64,000 nucleotides of DNA from Symsagittifera roscoffensis (Eukaryota > Xenacoelomorpha > Acoela > Convolutidae), in contig NC_087068.1 of the NCBI RefSeq assembly GCF_963678635.1, positions 27,096,318-27,160,317 on the forward strand. Direction: 5' to 3'. The stretch's first letter is position 1. Each line of letters opens with the position of its first letter. The position numbers were made by a program, and so were the translations under genes. Shown piece by piece: positions 1-11,829 of this stretch. The notes beneath the pieces are model-generated. The model saw only the letters and a list, made by a program, of their open reading frames with translations, did no database searches and was not told the origin of the DNA.

Positions 1-620
1 TTGGGCAAACCTTTTTCAATTTACCTTAAAAACCAGTTAAGAAAACCGTTTAGCAAGCTTTCTGAGGTTTATTGAACTTTTGTTCAAGTTAGCCCAACGA
101 GTATTTAGTGATTAGGGTTGGTTTTTGTTCGTTGTACAATTTTTGTTTGTACAAAATTCCCTGTACAAAATTTTACAGCAGTAAAATGGGACTAAAATTT
201 AACGTTCATACAATTTTCTCGACTGTTTTACTTTCTTCGTAAATGTTGGTCTCCGGCGTCAGTCAGCGTCTAAATGTACTGCAGATTGGCAAATTTCAGT
301 ACAGTTGCAATGTCGTCTTGCTGTTGGCTATGACCTCGGTTGACAGAGAAAAAACGTCCGGTGACAACTGAGCTAAGAATGCCAGTGTTGAGTGATTGAT
401 CTCAAGACTGATGAGAAACTGTTTCTTCGAGAAGGGACAGCGTTGGAAAAAATAGCATAATTCCAAGATAACGTATTAACTTTCTTGATCAAATTTTCTT
501 AGGGAAAAACCTAATTTTTTTCTCATTAATCAACCCTTTTTTAGACAAAAACCTCATTTTTTCCCAAAAATTTAGATTATTCCGAGTTCTTTGAAAACAT
601 CCCGAGTCGTTGCACCAAAG

Positions 621-1000
621 AATTCCTATGACATGACCATAAGGACGTTCGTTTAAACGGTCGGGAAGTATTCATAATAACAGTTGAATTCAGAGTTTAC
701 AGTATAATTGATAACATTTTTTCCCATAATTCGAACAATTCCTTTTTTTTTTCCACCAGCTTCCACGGTTTTTTAGCAACTGCGGAATGTGGGCAACTGA
801 AGAGCTCTTATCAACTTAAAAAAATTTGTGAAAAATTTATTATACCATAACCTATTGCCTTAAGTTGAGGCAGAAAAGAAAAGATTTTCATCAACTACGG
901 CCAACAAACAAATATAAGCAAAAGCCGAAACAAGACTTTTTTAGTTCAAGTTTTAGTTCCTAAGGTTAACGTGTTTTCTTAGTTTTAAGATATTTTTTTA
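621..1000 (-). repeat. 5'-truncated BEL/Pao LTR (array unit 1)
   Basis: Same truncation point as the LTR in unit 2 (break after 1000). The two units therefore arose by duplication of one already rearranged unit, not by independent insertions. Confidence 0.75.
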
Positions 1001-2130
1001 CAGTCACAAGAGCTTTTAAGTATGTCAACTTGGCATCATCACTCAAACGAGCTGAGTCTACAGCGCTTAAAAACTGGACGAACCATTCAAGCCAATGAAA
1101 AGGAACACCATTGTATTGAGACAGTTTCTTTTTGGTAAGGGATCTTTACGGTTCATGGTAAGAATCTCAGCGAGGTCTTTGATAGTTAGAGATGTTTGTT
1201 CGTTATTTGGCGTATAGGGCTATTTGTTGTCAACGTTACATTAATTGAATCCTCCTTCTCGGCAGTCCAGAAAATGGTTTAGCAGCGTTTTAGTATACTC
1301 ACAGACCAGCTGATAGTAGACAGTTCTAGAACTGCTTAAAGGAAAGCTCGATGTTGTATATCCAAATGTCAAGTTTGGTGCATTTTCAATTTTTACTTTA
1401 GACGACGGTTGAGCTAGAGTTTGACTCTGGTTAGTTTGCGTGGTTTGAATGAAAACAACGGGTAGCATAGTAGATTTAAAAGACGTTTGCGGAACGTGCG
1501 AATTGTACTGATGGTTTTTTGGATTATCATATTTTCGGATTTATGTTATTGATATTAAATTCATCGAAATGTCTACCCGAGATAGATATCGCCAGTTGGA
1601 AAGATTGGTTAACTTGACTACTTTTTCATGTCTTCAAGAATCGCGTTTTCAGTTTAGGTGGCTTCGGCTAATTTAAATTGATGATTCTTTGGCCAACTCT
1701 TCCAGTTCTAAAAAACTTTTCTGTTGTTTCAAGCAAAATTTAGCTTCATTTTATCGCTCTATTTATGCACGGCGCAAAAAAGCAATATTTTGCTTTCGAC
1801 TTCATTGTCACAGATAAATTTTTTGAAGGTTCCAAATGGGGTTCCAATGCTTTGAAATTTAAAGCTTTTTAAAGTGGCTAAGAATCTGTTTGGCGTCAAG
1901 ATAATGTCGGGCTTTAGTCAGGATTTTATCGTTTTTGGATGCTAAAAACTCTAAACAAGGTACCCAGGCTAATTTTTTGGACTCTCGTGGGGTTAAAAGA
2001 GGATTTCTTAATTTTTGAAGACAAATTCTTCTAACAAATTCTTACAACTCTGAAGCCATTTTTTTTGAGAAACAATATGGCTTAATATTGGAATAGTTAA
2101 AGGCTCAGACTCCCGAAAAAAGGGGAGAAT
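1001..2130 (-). pseudogene. BEL/Pao gag, 5' portion (array unit 1)
   Basis: Second copy of the truncated gag fragment, minus strand, with the frame open at 1468-1241. It is very similar to the unit at 4021-5170, with a few substitutions and small indels. It ends at the LTR fusion at 1000/1001. Confidence 0.6.
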
Positions 2131-3640
2131 ATTGTCTGTGCCCTCTCGGTGACAATAAATGGTTGCAGTTGTTGGGTTTCTATAATTGTTTAATAGTCAA
2201 TTTAGTTGCAAAGCAGACAAACACAGAAAATTACTGCTTATATGTTTACGTATAGAATTGTTGATTAAGCCATGCCAGAAATAATATTATTCCCGGAAGC
2301 TAACTGTGGGATATTGAGTGAAAGATATTGCACTACTTTCTTTTGATTTTTGCAAATGTTTTAAAGAAAGACCTTTTAAGGCTAAACAACTGATTTGCAA
2401 TCTATCTCTCAGCTTTTGGAGTTGAGCTTGTATTGCAAAAAAACGAGAGCTAGCTGCTAAGATGAAAATCATTTTAGATGTGGGGATTGCTACATTAAGT
2501 TTTTTAAGGTAAAGTTAGGACTCTTAGAAAAAACAAGGTCTGTCAATGTCTACGGGTGACAGTACAGGGGTACGTCTATATGTGTACGGTAATGCACGCT
2601 CAACGATTACGGTCGGTGGGGGTTCGCTTACTGACTGAAACATAAGCGGGCGAGAACGGTAGCGCCCAATTTGAGTGTTTTGATCTGAAACTCAGACAAC
2701 CCCTAGGAACAAGATCTGAGGTAAAAAATCAATCCAATCAAACAACCACAATTACGCCGAAAAACGAGCAGTTTCCAGGGTCGGATTACGACGTTTCGCT
2801 ATCGGAACGATTCAAAAATTGGTACTAGTAACGTCGAGTTGATTGAGCTGTTACAAGTTTCAGACAACACTAGGAGGAAAGCCCGAGGTAAGAAATTGGC
2901 TGAAACAGCTCACTCAACAAATTAAAAATTGGGGCAGAGGCAACAATTTTGGTCTTCTTTGAAAAGTTTTACTACGTTTTGGGCAAATATATTGAAACTC
3001 TCGGTCAGACTTTTTCTGTGTATTTCAAACCTTTTTCAATTTACCTTAAAAACTAGTTAGGAAAACCGTTTAGCAAGCTTTCTGAGGTTTATTGAACTTT
3101 TGTTCAAGTTAACCCAACGAGTATTTAGTGATTAGGGTTGGTTTTTGTTCGTTGTACAATTTTTTTTTGTACAAAAATCCTTGTACAAAACTTTACAGCA
3201 GTAAAATGGGACTAAAATTTAACGTTCATACAATTTTCTCGACGGTTTTTCTTTCTTCGTAAATGTTGGTCTCCGGCGTAAGTCAGCGTCTAGTTGTACT
3301 GCAGATTGGCAAATTTCAGTACAGTTGCAATGTCGTCTTGCTGTTGGCTATGACCTCGGTTGACTGAGAAAAAACGTCCGGTGACAACTGAGCTAAGAAT
3401 GCCAGTGTTGAGTGATTGATCTCAAGACTGATGAGAAACTGTTTCTTCGAGAAGGGACAGCGTTGGAAAAAATAGCATAATTCCAAGATAACGTATTAAC
3501 TATCTTGATCAAATTTTCTTTGGGAAAAACCTAATTTTTTTCTCATGAATCAACCCTTTTTTAGACAAAAACCTCATTTTTTCCCAAAAATTTAGATTAT
3601 TCCGAGTTCTTTGAAAACATCCCGAGTCGCTGCACCAAAA

Positions 3641-4020
3641 AATTCCTATGACATGACCATAAGGATGGTCGTTTAAACGGACAGGAAATTTTCATAATAA
3701 CAGTTGAATTCAGGGTTTACAGTATAATTGATAACATTTTTTCCCATAAATCGAATAATTCCTTTTTTTTTTCACCAGCTTTCACGGTTTTTTAGCAACT
3801 GCGGAATGTGGGCAATTGAAGAGCTCTTATCAACTTGGAAAAATTTGTGAAAAATTTATTATACCATATTCTATTCCCTTAAGTTGAGGCAGAAAAGAAA
3901 AGATTTTCATCAACTACGGCCAACAAACAAATATAAGCAAAAGCCGAAACAAGACTTTTTTTAGTTCAAGTTTTAGTTCCTAAGGTTAACGTGTTTTCTT
4001 AGTTTTAAGATACTTTTTTA
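3641..4020 (-). repeat. 5'-truncated BEL/Pao LTR (array unit 2)
   Basis: Same sequence as the LTR at 6696-7115, but the upstream end is replaced at 4020/4021 by gag sequence of the next unit. The fusion lies in a short T-run shared by both partners. Confidence 0.75.
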
Positions 4021-5170
4021 CAGTCACAAGAGCTTTTAAGTATGTCAACTTGGCATCATCACTCAAACGGGCTGAGTCTACAGCGCTTAAAAACTGGACG
4101 AACCATTCAAGCCAATGAAAAGGAACACCATTGTATTGAGACAGTTTCCATTTTGGTAAGTGATCTTTACGGTTCATGGTAAGAATCTCAGCGAGGTCTT
4201 CGATAGTTAGAGATGTTTGTTCGTTATTTGGCGTATAGGGCTATTTGTTGTCAACGTTACATTAATTGAATCCTCCATCTCGGCAGTACAGAAAAAGGTT
4301 GAGCAGCGTTTTAGTATACTCACAGACCAGCTGGTAGTAGACGGTTCTACAACTGCTTAAAGGAAAGCTCGATGTTGTATATCCAAAAGTCAAGTTTGTT
4401 GCATTTTCAGTTTTTACTTTAGACGACGGTTGAGCTAGAGTTTGACTCTGGTTAGTTTGCGTGGTTTGAATGATAACAACGGGTAGCATAGTAGATTTGA
4501 AAGACGTTTGCGGAACGTGCGAATTGTACTGATTGTTTATTTGGATTATCATATTTTCGGATTTATGTTATTGAGTTTAAATTAATCGAATTGTCTACCC
4601 GAGATAGATATCGCCGGTTGGAAAGATTGGTTAACTTGACTACTTTTTCATGTCTTCAAGAATCGCGTTTTCACTTTAGGTGGCGTCGGCTAATTTAAAT
4701 TGATGATTCTTTGGCCAACTCGTCCAGTTCTAAAAAACTTTTTTATTGTTTCAAGCAAAATTTAGCTTCATTTTATCGCTGTATTTCTGCACGGCGCAAA
4801 ACAGCAAAATTTTGCTTTCGACTTCATTGCCACAGATAAATTTTTTGAAGGTTCTACATTAATTTTGTCAAATGGGGTTCCAGTGCTTTGAAATTTAAAG
4901 CTTTTTAAAGTGGCTAAGAATCTGTTTGGCGTCAAGATAATGTCGGGCTTTAGTCAGGATTTTATCGTTTTTGGATGCTAAAAACTCTAAACAAGGTTCC
5001 CAGGCTAATTTTTTGGACTCTCGTGGGGTTAAAAGAGGATTTCTTAATTTTTGAAGACAACTTCTTCTAACAAATTCTTACAACTCTGAAGCCATTTTTT
5101 TGGGAAACAATATGGTTTAATATTGGATTAGTTAAAGGCTCAGACTAATGTAAAAAGGGGAGAATATTGT
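4021..5170 (-). pseudogene. BEL/Pao gag, 5' portion (array unit 2)
   Basis: Minus-strand fragment of gag. It includes a 96-codon frame (4552-4262) and a frame running from 4177 into the next LTR. The latter carries a stretch typical of the BEL/Pao gag N-terminal region (LSDDAKLTYLKALVT preceded by a WLEWF-type stretch). The reading frame is cut off by fusion to the LTR at 4020. The 96-codon frame matches the plus-strand gag piece at 36,197-36,481 nearly residue for residue at its start. No pol sequence follows, so the unit cannot be autonomous. Confidence 0.65.
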
Positions 5171-6674
5171 CTGTGCCCTCTCGGTGACAATAAATGGTTG
5201 CAGTTGTTGGGTTTCTATAATTGTTTAATAGTCAATTTAGTTGCAAAGCAGACAAACACAGAAAATTACTGCTTATATGCTTACGTATAGAATTGTTGAT
5301 TAAGCCATGCCAGAAATAATATTATTCCCGGAAGCTAACTGTGGGATTTTGAGTGAAAGATATTGCACTGTTTTCTTTTGATTTTTTGCAAAATGTTTTA
5401 AAGAAAGATCTTTTATGGCTAAACAACTGTTTTGCAATCTATCTCTCAGCTTTTGGAGTTGAACTTGTATCGCAAAAAAAAGAGCTAGCTGCTAAGATGA
5501 AAGTCATTTTAGATGTGGCGATTGCTACATTAAGTTTATTAAGGTAAAGTTAGGACTCTTAGAAAAAACAAGGTCTGTCAATGTCTACGGGTGACAGTAC
5601 AGGGGTACGTTTATATGTGTACGGTAATGCACGCTCAACGATTACGGTCGGTGGGGGTTCGCTTACTGAATGAAACATAAGCGGGCGAGAACGGTAGCGC
5701 CCAATTTGAGTGTATTGATGTGAAACTCAGACAACCCCTAGGAACAAGATCTGAGGTAAAGAATCAATCCAATCAAACAACCACAATTACGCCGAAAAAA
5801 GAGCAGTTTTCAGGGTCGGATTACGACGTTTCGCTATCGGAACGATTCAAAAATTGGTACTAGTAACGTCGAGTTGAGTGAGCTGTTACAAGTTTCAGAC
5901 AACACAAGGAGGAAAGCCCGAGGTAAGAAATTGGCTGAAACAACTCACTCAACAAAACAAAAATTGGGGCAGAGGCAACAATTTTTGTCTTTTTTGAACA
6001 CAAAAATCAAAATTTTTTGGTGTTTTACTACGTTTTGGGCAAATATATGGAAACTCTCGGTCAGACTTTTTCTGTGTATTTCAAATCTTTTTCAATTTAC
6101 CTTAAAAACTAGTTAGGAAAACCGTTTAGCAAGCTTTCTGAGGTTTATTGAACTTTTGTTCATGTTAGCCCAACGAGTATTTAGTGATTAGGGTTGGTTT
6201 TTGTTCGTTGTACAATTTTTTTTGTACAAAATTCCTTGTACAAAACTTTACAGCAGTAAAATGGGACTAAAATTTAACGTTCATAGAATTTTCTCGAATG
6301 TTTTTCTTTCTTCGTAAATGTTGGTCTCCGGCGTCAGTCAGCGTCTAGTTGTACTGCAGATTGGCAAATTTCAGTACAGTTGCAATGTCGTCTTGCTGTT
6401 GGCTATGACCTCGGTTGACAGAGACAAAACGTCCGGTGACAACTGAGCTAAGAATGCCAGTGTTGAGTGATTGATCTCAAGACTGATGAGAAATTGTTTC
6501 TTCGAGAAGGGACAGCGTTGGAAAAAATAGCATAATTCCAAGATAACGTAATAACTTTCTTGATCAAATTTTTTTTGGGAAAAACCTAATTTTTTTCTCA
6601 TTAATCAACCCTTTTTTAGACTAAAACCTCATTTTTTCCCAAAAATTTAGATTATTCCGAGTTCTTTGAAAACA

Positions 6675-6692
6675 TCCCGAGTCGCTGCACCA
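6675..6692 (-). promoter_or_regulatory. BEL/Pao primer-binding site
   Basis: The minus strand reads TGGTGCAGCGACTCGGGA a few bases inside the LTR. It begins with TGG, as expected for pairing with a tRNA 3' CCA. Near-identical sites lie at 3620-3637 and 600-617, and TGGTGCCGCGACTCGGGA lies at 32,357-32,374 in the large element. Confidence 0.7.
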
Positions 6693-6695
6693 AAA

Positions 6696-7115
6696 AATTC
6701 CTATGACAATAAGGACGGTCTTTTAAACGGTCGGGAAGTATTCATATTAACAGTTGAATTCAGGGTTTACAGTATAATTGATAACATTTTTTCCCATAAT
6801 TCGAACTATTCCTTTTTTTTAACCAGCTTTCACGGTTTTTTAGCAACTGCGGAATGTGGGCAATTGAAGAGCTCTTATCAACTTGAACAAATTTGCGAAA
6901 AATTTATTTTACCATAACCTATTGCTTTAAGTTGAGGCAGAACAGAAAAGAATTTCATCAACTACGGCCAACAAACAAATATAAGCAAAAGCCGAAACAA
7001 GACTTATTTTAGTTCAAGTTTTAGTTCCTAAGGTTAACGTGTTTTCTTAGTTTTAAGATACTTTTTTGGTAAAAACAGACCCAAAAATTTCTTGGGTTTT
7101 GATACACATGTAACA
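6696..7115 (-). repeat. Full BEL/Pao LTR heading the array
   Basis: On the minus strand this starts TGTTA (complement of taaca at 7111-7115) and ends next to the PBS. It matches the LTR at 31,915-32,353, including the blocks around 'gggtctgttttta' and 'aggaactaaaacttgaac'. It is the only complete LTR of the three in the array; the other two lack the first 45 or so bases. Confidence 0.75.
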
Positions 7116-7990
7116 AGTATGTTGTTTCACAAAGAAAAAACTAAAACTAAATTAATTTGTGACAGTACGAGGAATTCGAAAACAGGCAAAAAGCTGAAGT
7201 ACTGAGTTGTTTGGCTCTTTTTCACTTCTGTGCACCTCTAAATTTTTTCGTTTTTTCAGTTCCTTATGGTGTCATCAGAAAAAATATACTGGTCATGCGT
7301 TGCACGTTTTTTGAAAAAACCAAATTTTTAATATTATGATTATTAATAAGAATTCCACGGGAGAGTCCGTGAGGGTTCATCGACCCTCTGAAATGATTTT
7401 CAAGTAGGAAGGTTCTTACTAAACTTCTGCAGCTGTACTGTACACAATCACAATGCATTTTCCAAGTGCAGGTAGCATCGTCATCAAAATATAAGTGAAA
7501 TAATTCCAAAACCATCAAATTCCAAAACCACTCAACTTTCGGGCAACTTTTGAAGAAATTTCCTAAGGTTTTTTATGACAAACAAATTTGAAAATTTGGC
7601 AAATATTTCTTCTGACTAACACTGTTGCTGACCGACTGGACAAAACTATTTTGTCTTTTTTGAAATCTGTAATCGAGATTTTCAACCAGACTCATTTTTT
7701 CACGCAAGAGTGGAAGATTATAGGATATAAGACCAAAATTGGTTGCCTGTATGTAAGGATAGTTCTGTTTTTTATTAATTAGAATCCTAAAAAGCAAACT
7801 AAGTTTAAATTAGTACCAAACGCTTTACCACCAAAAAATTGCGCTGGAATAAACAAAAGTAAGAAGTTCTTTACAGCAATGTAAGTCAGTTTTGCCTTCA
7901 TAGCAGGGATAATCAAACGAAAACTTATCGATTACCAAAACCAGTAACCAAATTATGAACGCAAACCAAATCGAACATTGAAAAAAAAAC
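7116..7990. other. Spacer between the BEL/Pao array and the Tc1/mariner relic
   Basis: Unique-looking AT-rich sequence. Short open frames exist on both strands (for example 7518-7264 minus), but I see no conserved motif, codon structure or splice pattern that supports a gene. Confidence 0.4.
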
Positions 7991-8029
7991 CTGGCTTGGA
8001 ACAAATCAAATTTTGTTTTTGTTTAGTGA

Positions 8030-8375
8030 AATCTGAACGGCTGACGGTATATAAATGAAATTTTGAGACCCGAAGCAGTGCCATTTATCCGGCAGCAGCT
8101 GGTAATTTTAATACTTGTAACAAGATAATGCAACTGTTGTTCCAAGTGAACAATACTTGAAAAGAGAACGGGTTAAAGTTTTTTCATGGCCTCCTAGTTC
8201 ACCGAATTAATACCTTAATGAGCATGTGGGACCAGATAAAAAGGCAACTAAAAAATTTGACCTGAAAAAAGACGAACTTAAATCGGCACTCAAATACTTA
8301 TGGTGAATATTTCTTGAATATTCGGTAAAAACTTTAATTGAGTCAAGTATGCTTTCAGACGTACAGGCTTTTTTC
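8030..8375 (+). pseudogene. Tc1/mariner-type transposase relic (C-terminal part)
   Basis: Conceptual translation around 8125-8270 gives a degraded but readable transposase C-terminus: a DNA.. motif at about 8126, a WPPSSPN block at about 8187 (families usually have WPxxSPDLNPIEN), a nearby WDQIKRQLKKF stretch in a second frame, and a further stretch resembling ALKYLW. Stops and frame changes interrupt it, so it is inactive. Terminal inverted repeats were not found. The similarity is judged from the order and spacing of motifs only. Confidence 0.6.
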
Positions 8376-8403
8376 CATCACCCCACGTTCAAACTTTTCA
8401 AGC

Positions 8404-8530
8404 TATTTTTTGGTTTGCATTGTCCAATTTTAACAGAAATTGGAATGCCGACTCATCAGGTATAGACAAACGTATTTTGTCTTCATATTTGACCTTGTAA
8501 AACCCCTCATTACACTATTACAACAAATGG
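8404..8530 (-). repeat. Dispersed long-TIR repeat, single arm
   Basis: Reverse-orientation copy of the arm found at 12,573-12,690, 42,138-42,250 and elsewhere. Diagnostic blocks are cattgtccaa, a 'tttgtcttcat' block and 'ccttgtaaaacc' before 'ttacac'. It is diverged by many substitutions. Confidence 0.6.
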
Positions 8531-8679
8531 ATTACTTATGTAATTTGGGAGAAAAAAAAAGAAACGGACGTTCATTCGGACAGCTTACCCGTCATTAGTT
8601 TTCAAAAGTTTATTTCGAGTAAGTTATTTGTAAATTGAAGAAAAAACATCGCTTGCATGGAATCCACGTCGAGGCTCTC

Positions 8680-9445
8680 AATTTATGTTTGACTTTTTTG
8701 ACCAAAAACTAGCATTTTTCGAACATCTCGACCAAATTTTGGTATGTTCCAACTTTTTTGACCAAGTTTCCGCATGTATCGATTTTCTCGACAATTTTGG
8801 TATGTTTCGATTTTGTTTGACCCAGTTCAGATTTGTTTGACTTCCTTGACAGTAATTTGATATGTTTATACTTTCTAGACTGTATCAACACTTTAAAAAA
8901 AATTGTTCGACTCCGTAGATGTATGTTTTGACTTTCTCGACCAAAAATGGATATGTTTCGACTGTCTCGACTTTCTCTACAAACAAATAATTTCCAAAGT
9001 TTATTTGATCCATCTCAAAATGGTTTCAAGCGGCGTGACTAAAATTGGGAAGTGTAAGCATTGTTTGAACTCTCAAGAATGCAAAAATTTGAGCCTAAAT
9101 TTGAGTTTGATCTTCTATCAAGTATTGTGGCAAAAATGGCAAGTTAAAAAACCAATTGTTGTCTGGTTAGAGAAAAACTAACCGAGTACAAATGCTCAGT
9201 CATTTTCTTCGACTGTGATCGGCCTATGTTTCCATAGTAATTGACCTATGTTTTGACTGTGCTCGACCTATGTTTCGACTTTTTCAACCAAAAATGGGTA
9301 TGTTTTGACTAGGCTCGTCTTATGTTTTGACTCTCTTGGCCGAAATCGTGTATGTTTTGACTTTGTGTTCTACTTAAAATTGCTTTTCGACCTGCGGAAT
9401 TTAACTCGCAAAACTGCACATGCTCGACTTTCAAAGTCAAAACAT
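8680..9445. repeat. Degenerate minisatellite with TATGTTTCGACTTTCTCGACC-type units
   Basis: Variants of 'tatgttt.gactttctcgaccaaaaat' recur through the block with irregular spacing (roughly 25-60 bp), for example around 8740, 8800, 8930, 8950, 9290 and 9350. A 92-codon open frame at 8903-9181 runs across it but has no protein-like features beyond the repeat. I treat it as non-coding. Confidence 0.65.
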
Positions 9446-9894
9446 AAGTCGAGCACCATACCCGGGAAATGAACCTTAACTGCATCGACTATTCAATTGT
9501 CAATTCGATTGTGTACCTGACGAAGTCTGGCCGTACGCAAAGATGGTGCCATTGAACCCATCTAGGACATCTTTCACAATGGGTTTCGCAGCTGTCTCGT
9601 ATACATCAGCTTGGGTCGAATCCGGCTCGTATACATCGTCAAAAGTGAACGTCTTCAAGGGATTGGTTATGCATTACAATATTAGGTTTCCTTATGAATT
9701 CAAATAACTCTTTTTTTCGAATTTTTCCTATACATGGCGGTTGGCTAGAACAATTAGTTAATAATGCAATTTAGTCCAGCAATTTTCCCTCCTCTACCTC
9801 GCATGAACATCCGCGAGTGATTTTACAAGGTTGAGCACGATGACTGAATATTTTGTCATGGCCACAATTAGTTAGCGTGCCAACTCTTATAGCA
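9446..9894. other. Non-coding spacer with one long-TIR arm
   Basis: No gene is visible. The 9785-9885 stretch (gtgattttacaaggttgag ... gtcatggcc ... attagttagc) is a diverged plus-orientation arm of the dispersed long-TIR repeat. Confidence 0.4.
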
Positions 9895-10125
9895 ATGAAA
9901 TAATAATTAGAATAAAAATAATAATAATCATAATAATCAAAATCATAATAATCAAAATAATCAAAATAATAATAATAATCACAATAGTAGGAATAATAAT
10001 GTTAGTCATAATAACGATCATAATAGTCATAATTACAATAACAATCATAATCATAATAATCATAATAATAATCGTAATAATCGTAATCAGAATGAATAAT
10101 CATAATAATGATAACAATCATTAGC
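9895..10125. repeat. AAT/ATC-rich microsatellite
   Basis: Imperfect run of aataat, aatcataat and aatcaaaat units over about 230 bp. A 137-codon minus-strand frame passes through it and encodes mostly Asp and Tyr, which is what a trinucleotide repeat gives. It is not a gene. Confidence 0.9.
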
Positions 10126-10130
10126 ACAAT

Positions 10131-10543
10131 CAGGCGCGGATTTAGGGGGCAGGGGGCGGAGGCCCCTTCCCCCCTGAGGGATTCGACCCCCTGCCAACCC
10201 AAAGGGTCCCCGCCTTGGTACTTTTTACGAAATTCATTTCTGGCCGACCGACCCGGTTTCTTAAGGCGCCTTTGGCGCCAATGTATACTAACTGAGGGGG
10301 AGCGCGCGCCAAAAAATGCAATTTTTTTGTCAAAATTTTCCAAAAAGTGCCAAAAAGCGTTTTTTTGGGAACTTGTTTTTTTCAAACTTGCCTGCGGCGC
10401 AGAAAATTTGGCCAAAACAGCGTCTTTTTAGTGTTTTAGGTGAGCTCGGAAAATCAATTTGGTCGATCTAAAAAAAGGTCGCCAAAATTTTCGAAAATTT
10501 TTTGAAAATCCGCCCCCTCGAGAAAATCCTTGATCCGCACCAG
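10131..10543. mobile_element. hAT-type MITE with 8-bp target duplication
   Basis: 413 bp bounded by inverted ends: caggcgcggatttaggg on the left, and the right end reads ctggtgcggatcaagg on the other strand. It is flanked by the 8-bp direct repeat agcacaat at 10,123-10,130 and 10,544-10,551. An 8-bp duplication is the hallmark of hAT transposition. There is no transposase. Open frames on both strands inside it are incidental. Relatives lie at 62,484-62,781 and, more diverged, at 11,444-11,825. Confidence 0.85.
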
Positions 10544-11340
10544 AGCACAATAAAAAACTTTATTATTATAAAAATTAGAATAATAACAAACATAGCCAAC
10601 AGACAACACATCAAACAGTTGGAAAAAAGCCAATGAACGCAAGAAAACAGAAAAAAATTAATGATTCCTTTTTTGAAAAAGTATCAGCTTTCGAAATTTG
10701 AAAAAACAAAAAGAATGCTCTTAGAGCGCTTCGAATTTCTCAAACATTTCTTGATTGACACTTTTTGATAAACTTAATCCAATTTGAAAAATTTGGAACA
10801 ATAAGTAACTTTGTTATTTTGCTGGAAAATCTGAAAACTAAATTACACCTTCGAAACTAGAAGTCGATCACGTTTTTTCGTCACTTTCAAACTTTTTCTA
10901 ATCGATTGTTGAGCTTGCCTTATTCTTACTAAAAAATGAACTGAACTTGAACAAAGTTTAACGTAAAATTGAGCGACTTTTCATGAAAAAAAAACAAAAA
11001 AGTCTACTCTTTATAAATGGTTTCGGGCAGTATTCAAAAAATATTCAAATAGGGCAGTATTCAAATAGTATACCAAAAAATACAAACCACGCCATAATTT
11101 TAGTGCTTGGGAGAGCATCATTGCACCATTGGACCAAAAAATTATTTCACAGGTTGATGTGATTAAACTTTTGCAATTAGAAATTCGCAGGGACAGGAAA
11201 AGCAAAAACACCATCAGCTTTGTTTTCAGAGAACAGTAATTTTACTAAAAAAATTTGACTCAATATCTCAATGAACAAATCGAAGTTAGAAATCAACCGG
11301 CTATTTTTGCTTCCATTTCGTTTGCAAATTTTTATAAATT
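10544..11340. other. Spacer, no gene recognised
   Basis: AT-rich. A plus-frame stretch around 11,090-11,210 could be an old coding fragment (a Trp-Glu-Ser-Ile-Ile-Ala-Pro-Leu-Asp-like string), but I cannot assign it to a family, and there is no start, splice site or partner exon. Confidence 0.3.
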
Positions 11341-11443
11341 TTTCTGCTCACATTGTCCAAATTATAGAAACAATTAGCATGCCGTTTGATTAGGCCATAA
11401 AAAGCAATTTGGTGAACCACTCGTTACACCGCAAAATTGACAA

Positions 11444-11825
11444 TCCCCCCTCGGGCATTCCATCCCCTAATGACGCAAAGGAACCCTTTTTGGAACCAAT
11501 TTTTGACATCCATTTTTAACAAACCGGCCCTAAAAACTTTCTAAAGGCTCCCTTGACGCCAATAGATGCTAATTTTGGAAGAAGAGAGCGCGCCAAAAGA
11601 ACGCAACTTTCGGTCAAAACTTTTCAAAACTTTTTTGGTTTGTTTTGTCAAAAACTTATCTGCAGCGCTGATTATCTGATCAAAATAGCGTATTCAAATT
11701 GATCTCAGAGAGCTCGAACAATCAATATGGTCGACTTAGAAAAAGGTCGACAGAATTTTTAAAAGCTTTTGGAATAAAGCGCCCACCCCTCAAGAAAAAA
11801 CTAGATTTGCCCCCAACCCCACACA
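11444..11825. mobile_element. Diverged hAT-type MITE relative
   Basis: Shares the internal order of the copy at 10,131: a G/C-rich start, 'ggcgcc'-like block, agcgcgccaaaag-type block, 'gagctcgaa.aatcaat.tggtcgactta', and the end 'aaaactagatttgccccc'. Substitutions and small deletions are frequent. I could not find a target duplication, so the ends are approximate. Confidence 0.55.
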
Positions 11826-11829
11826 CTGT

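Larger units (their letters stand above)
1..7115 (-). repeat. Tandem array of BEL/Pao LTR-leader-gag units (about 2.35 copies)
   Basis: The same block recurs head to tail. The string ctttttcaat starts at 11, 3031 and 6087, giving periods of 3020 and 3056 bp. Read on the minus strand, each unit runs LTR, primer-binding site, long leader and 5' part of gag, and then joins directly to the next, 5'-truncated LTR. The units match the plus-strand BEL/Pao element at 31,915-40,541 in LTR, PBS, leader and gag. The joins after 1000 and 4020 share a T-run, which suggests that recombination or deletion between gag and an LTR created the unit before it was duplicated. The array continues past the left edge of the window. 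Confidence 0.85.

Noticed and set aside
8903-9181. 92-codon plus-strand frame
   Set aside because: Lies in a degenerate minisatellite; no conserved motif.
10002-10415. 137-codon frame with an Asp/Tyr-rich tail
   Set aside because: Spans the AAT/ATC microsatellite and the hAT-type MITE; it is a by-product of both.
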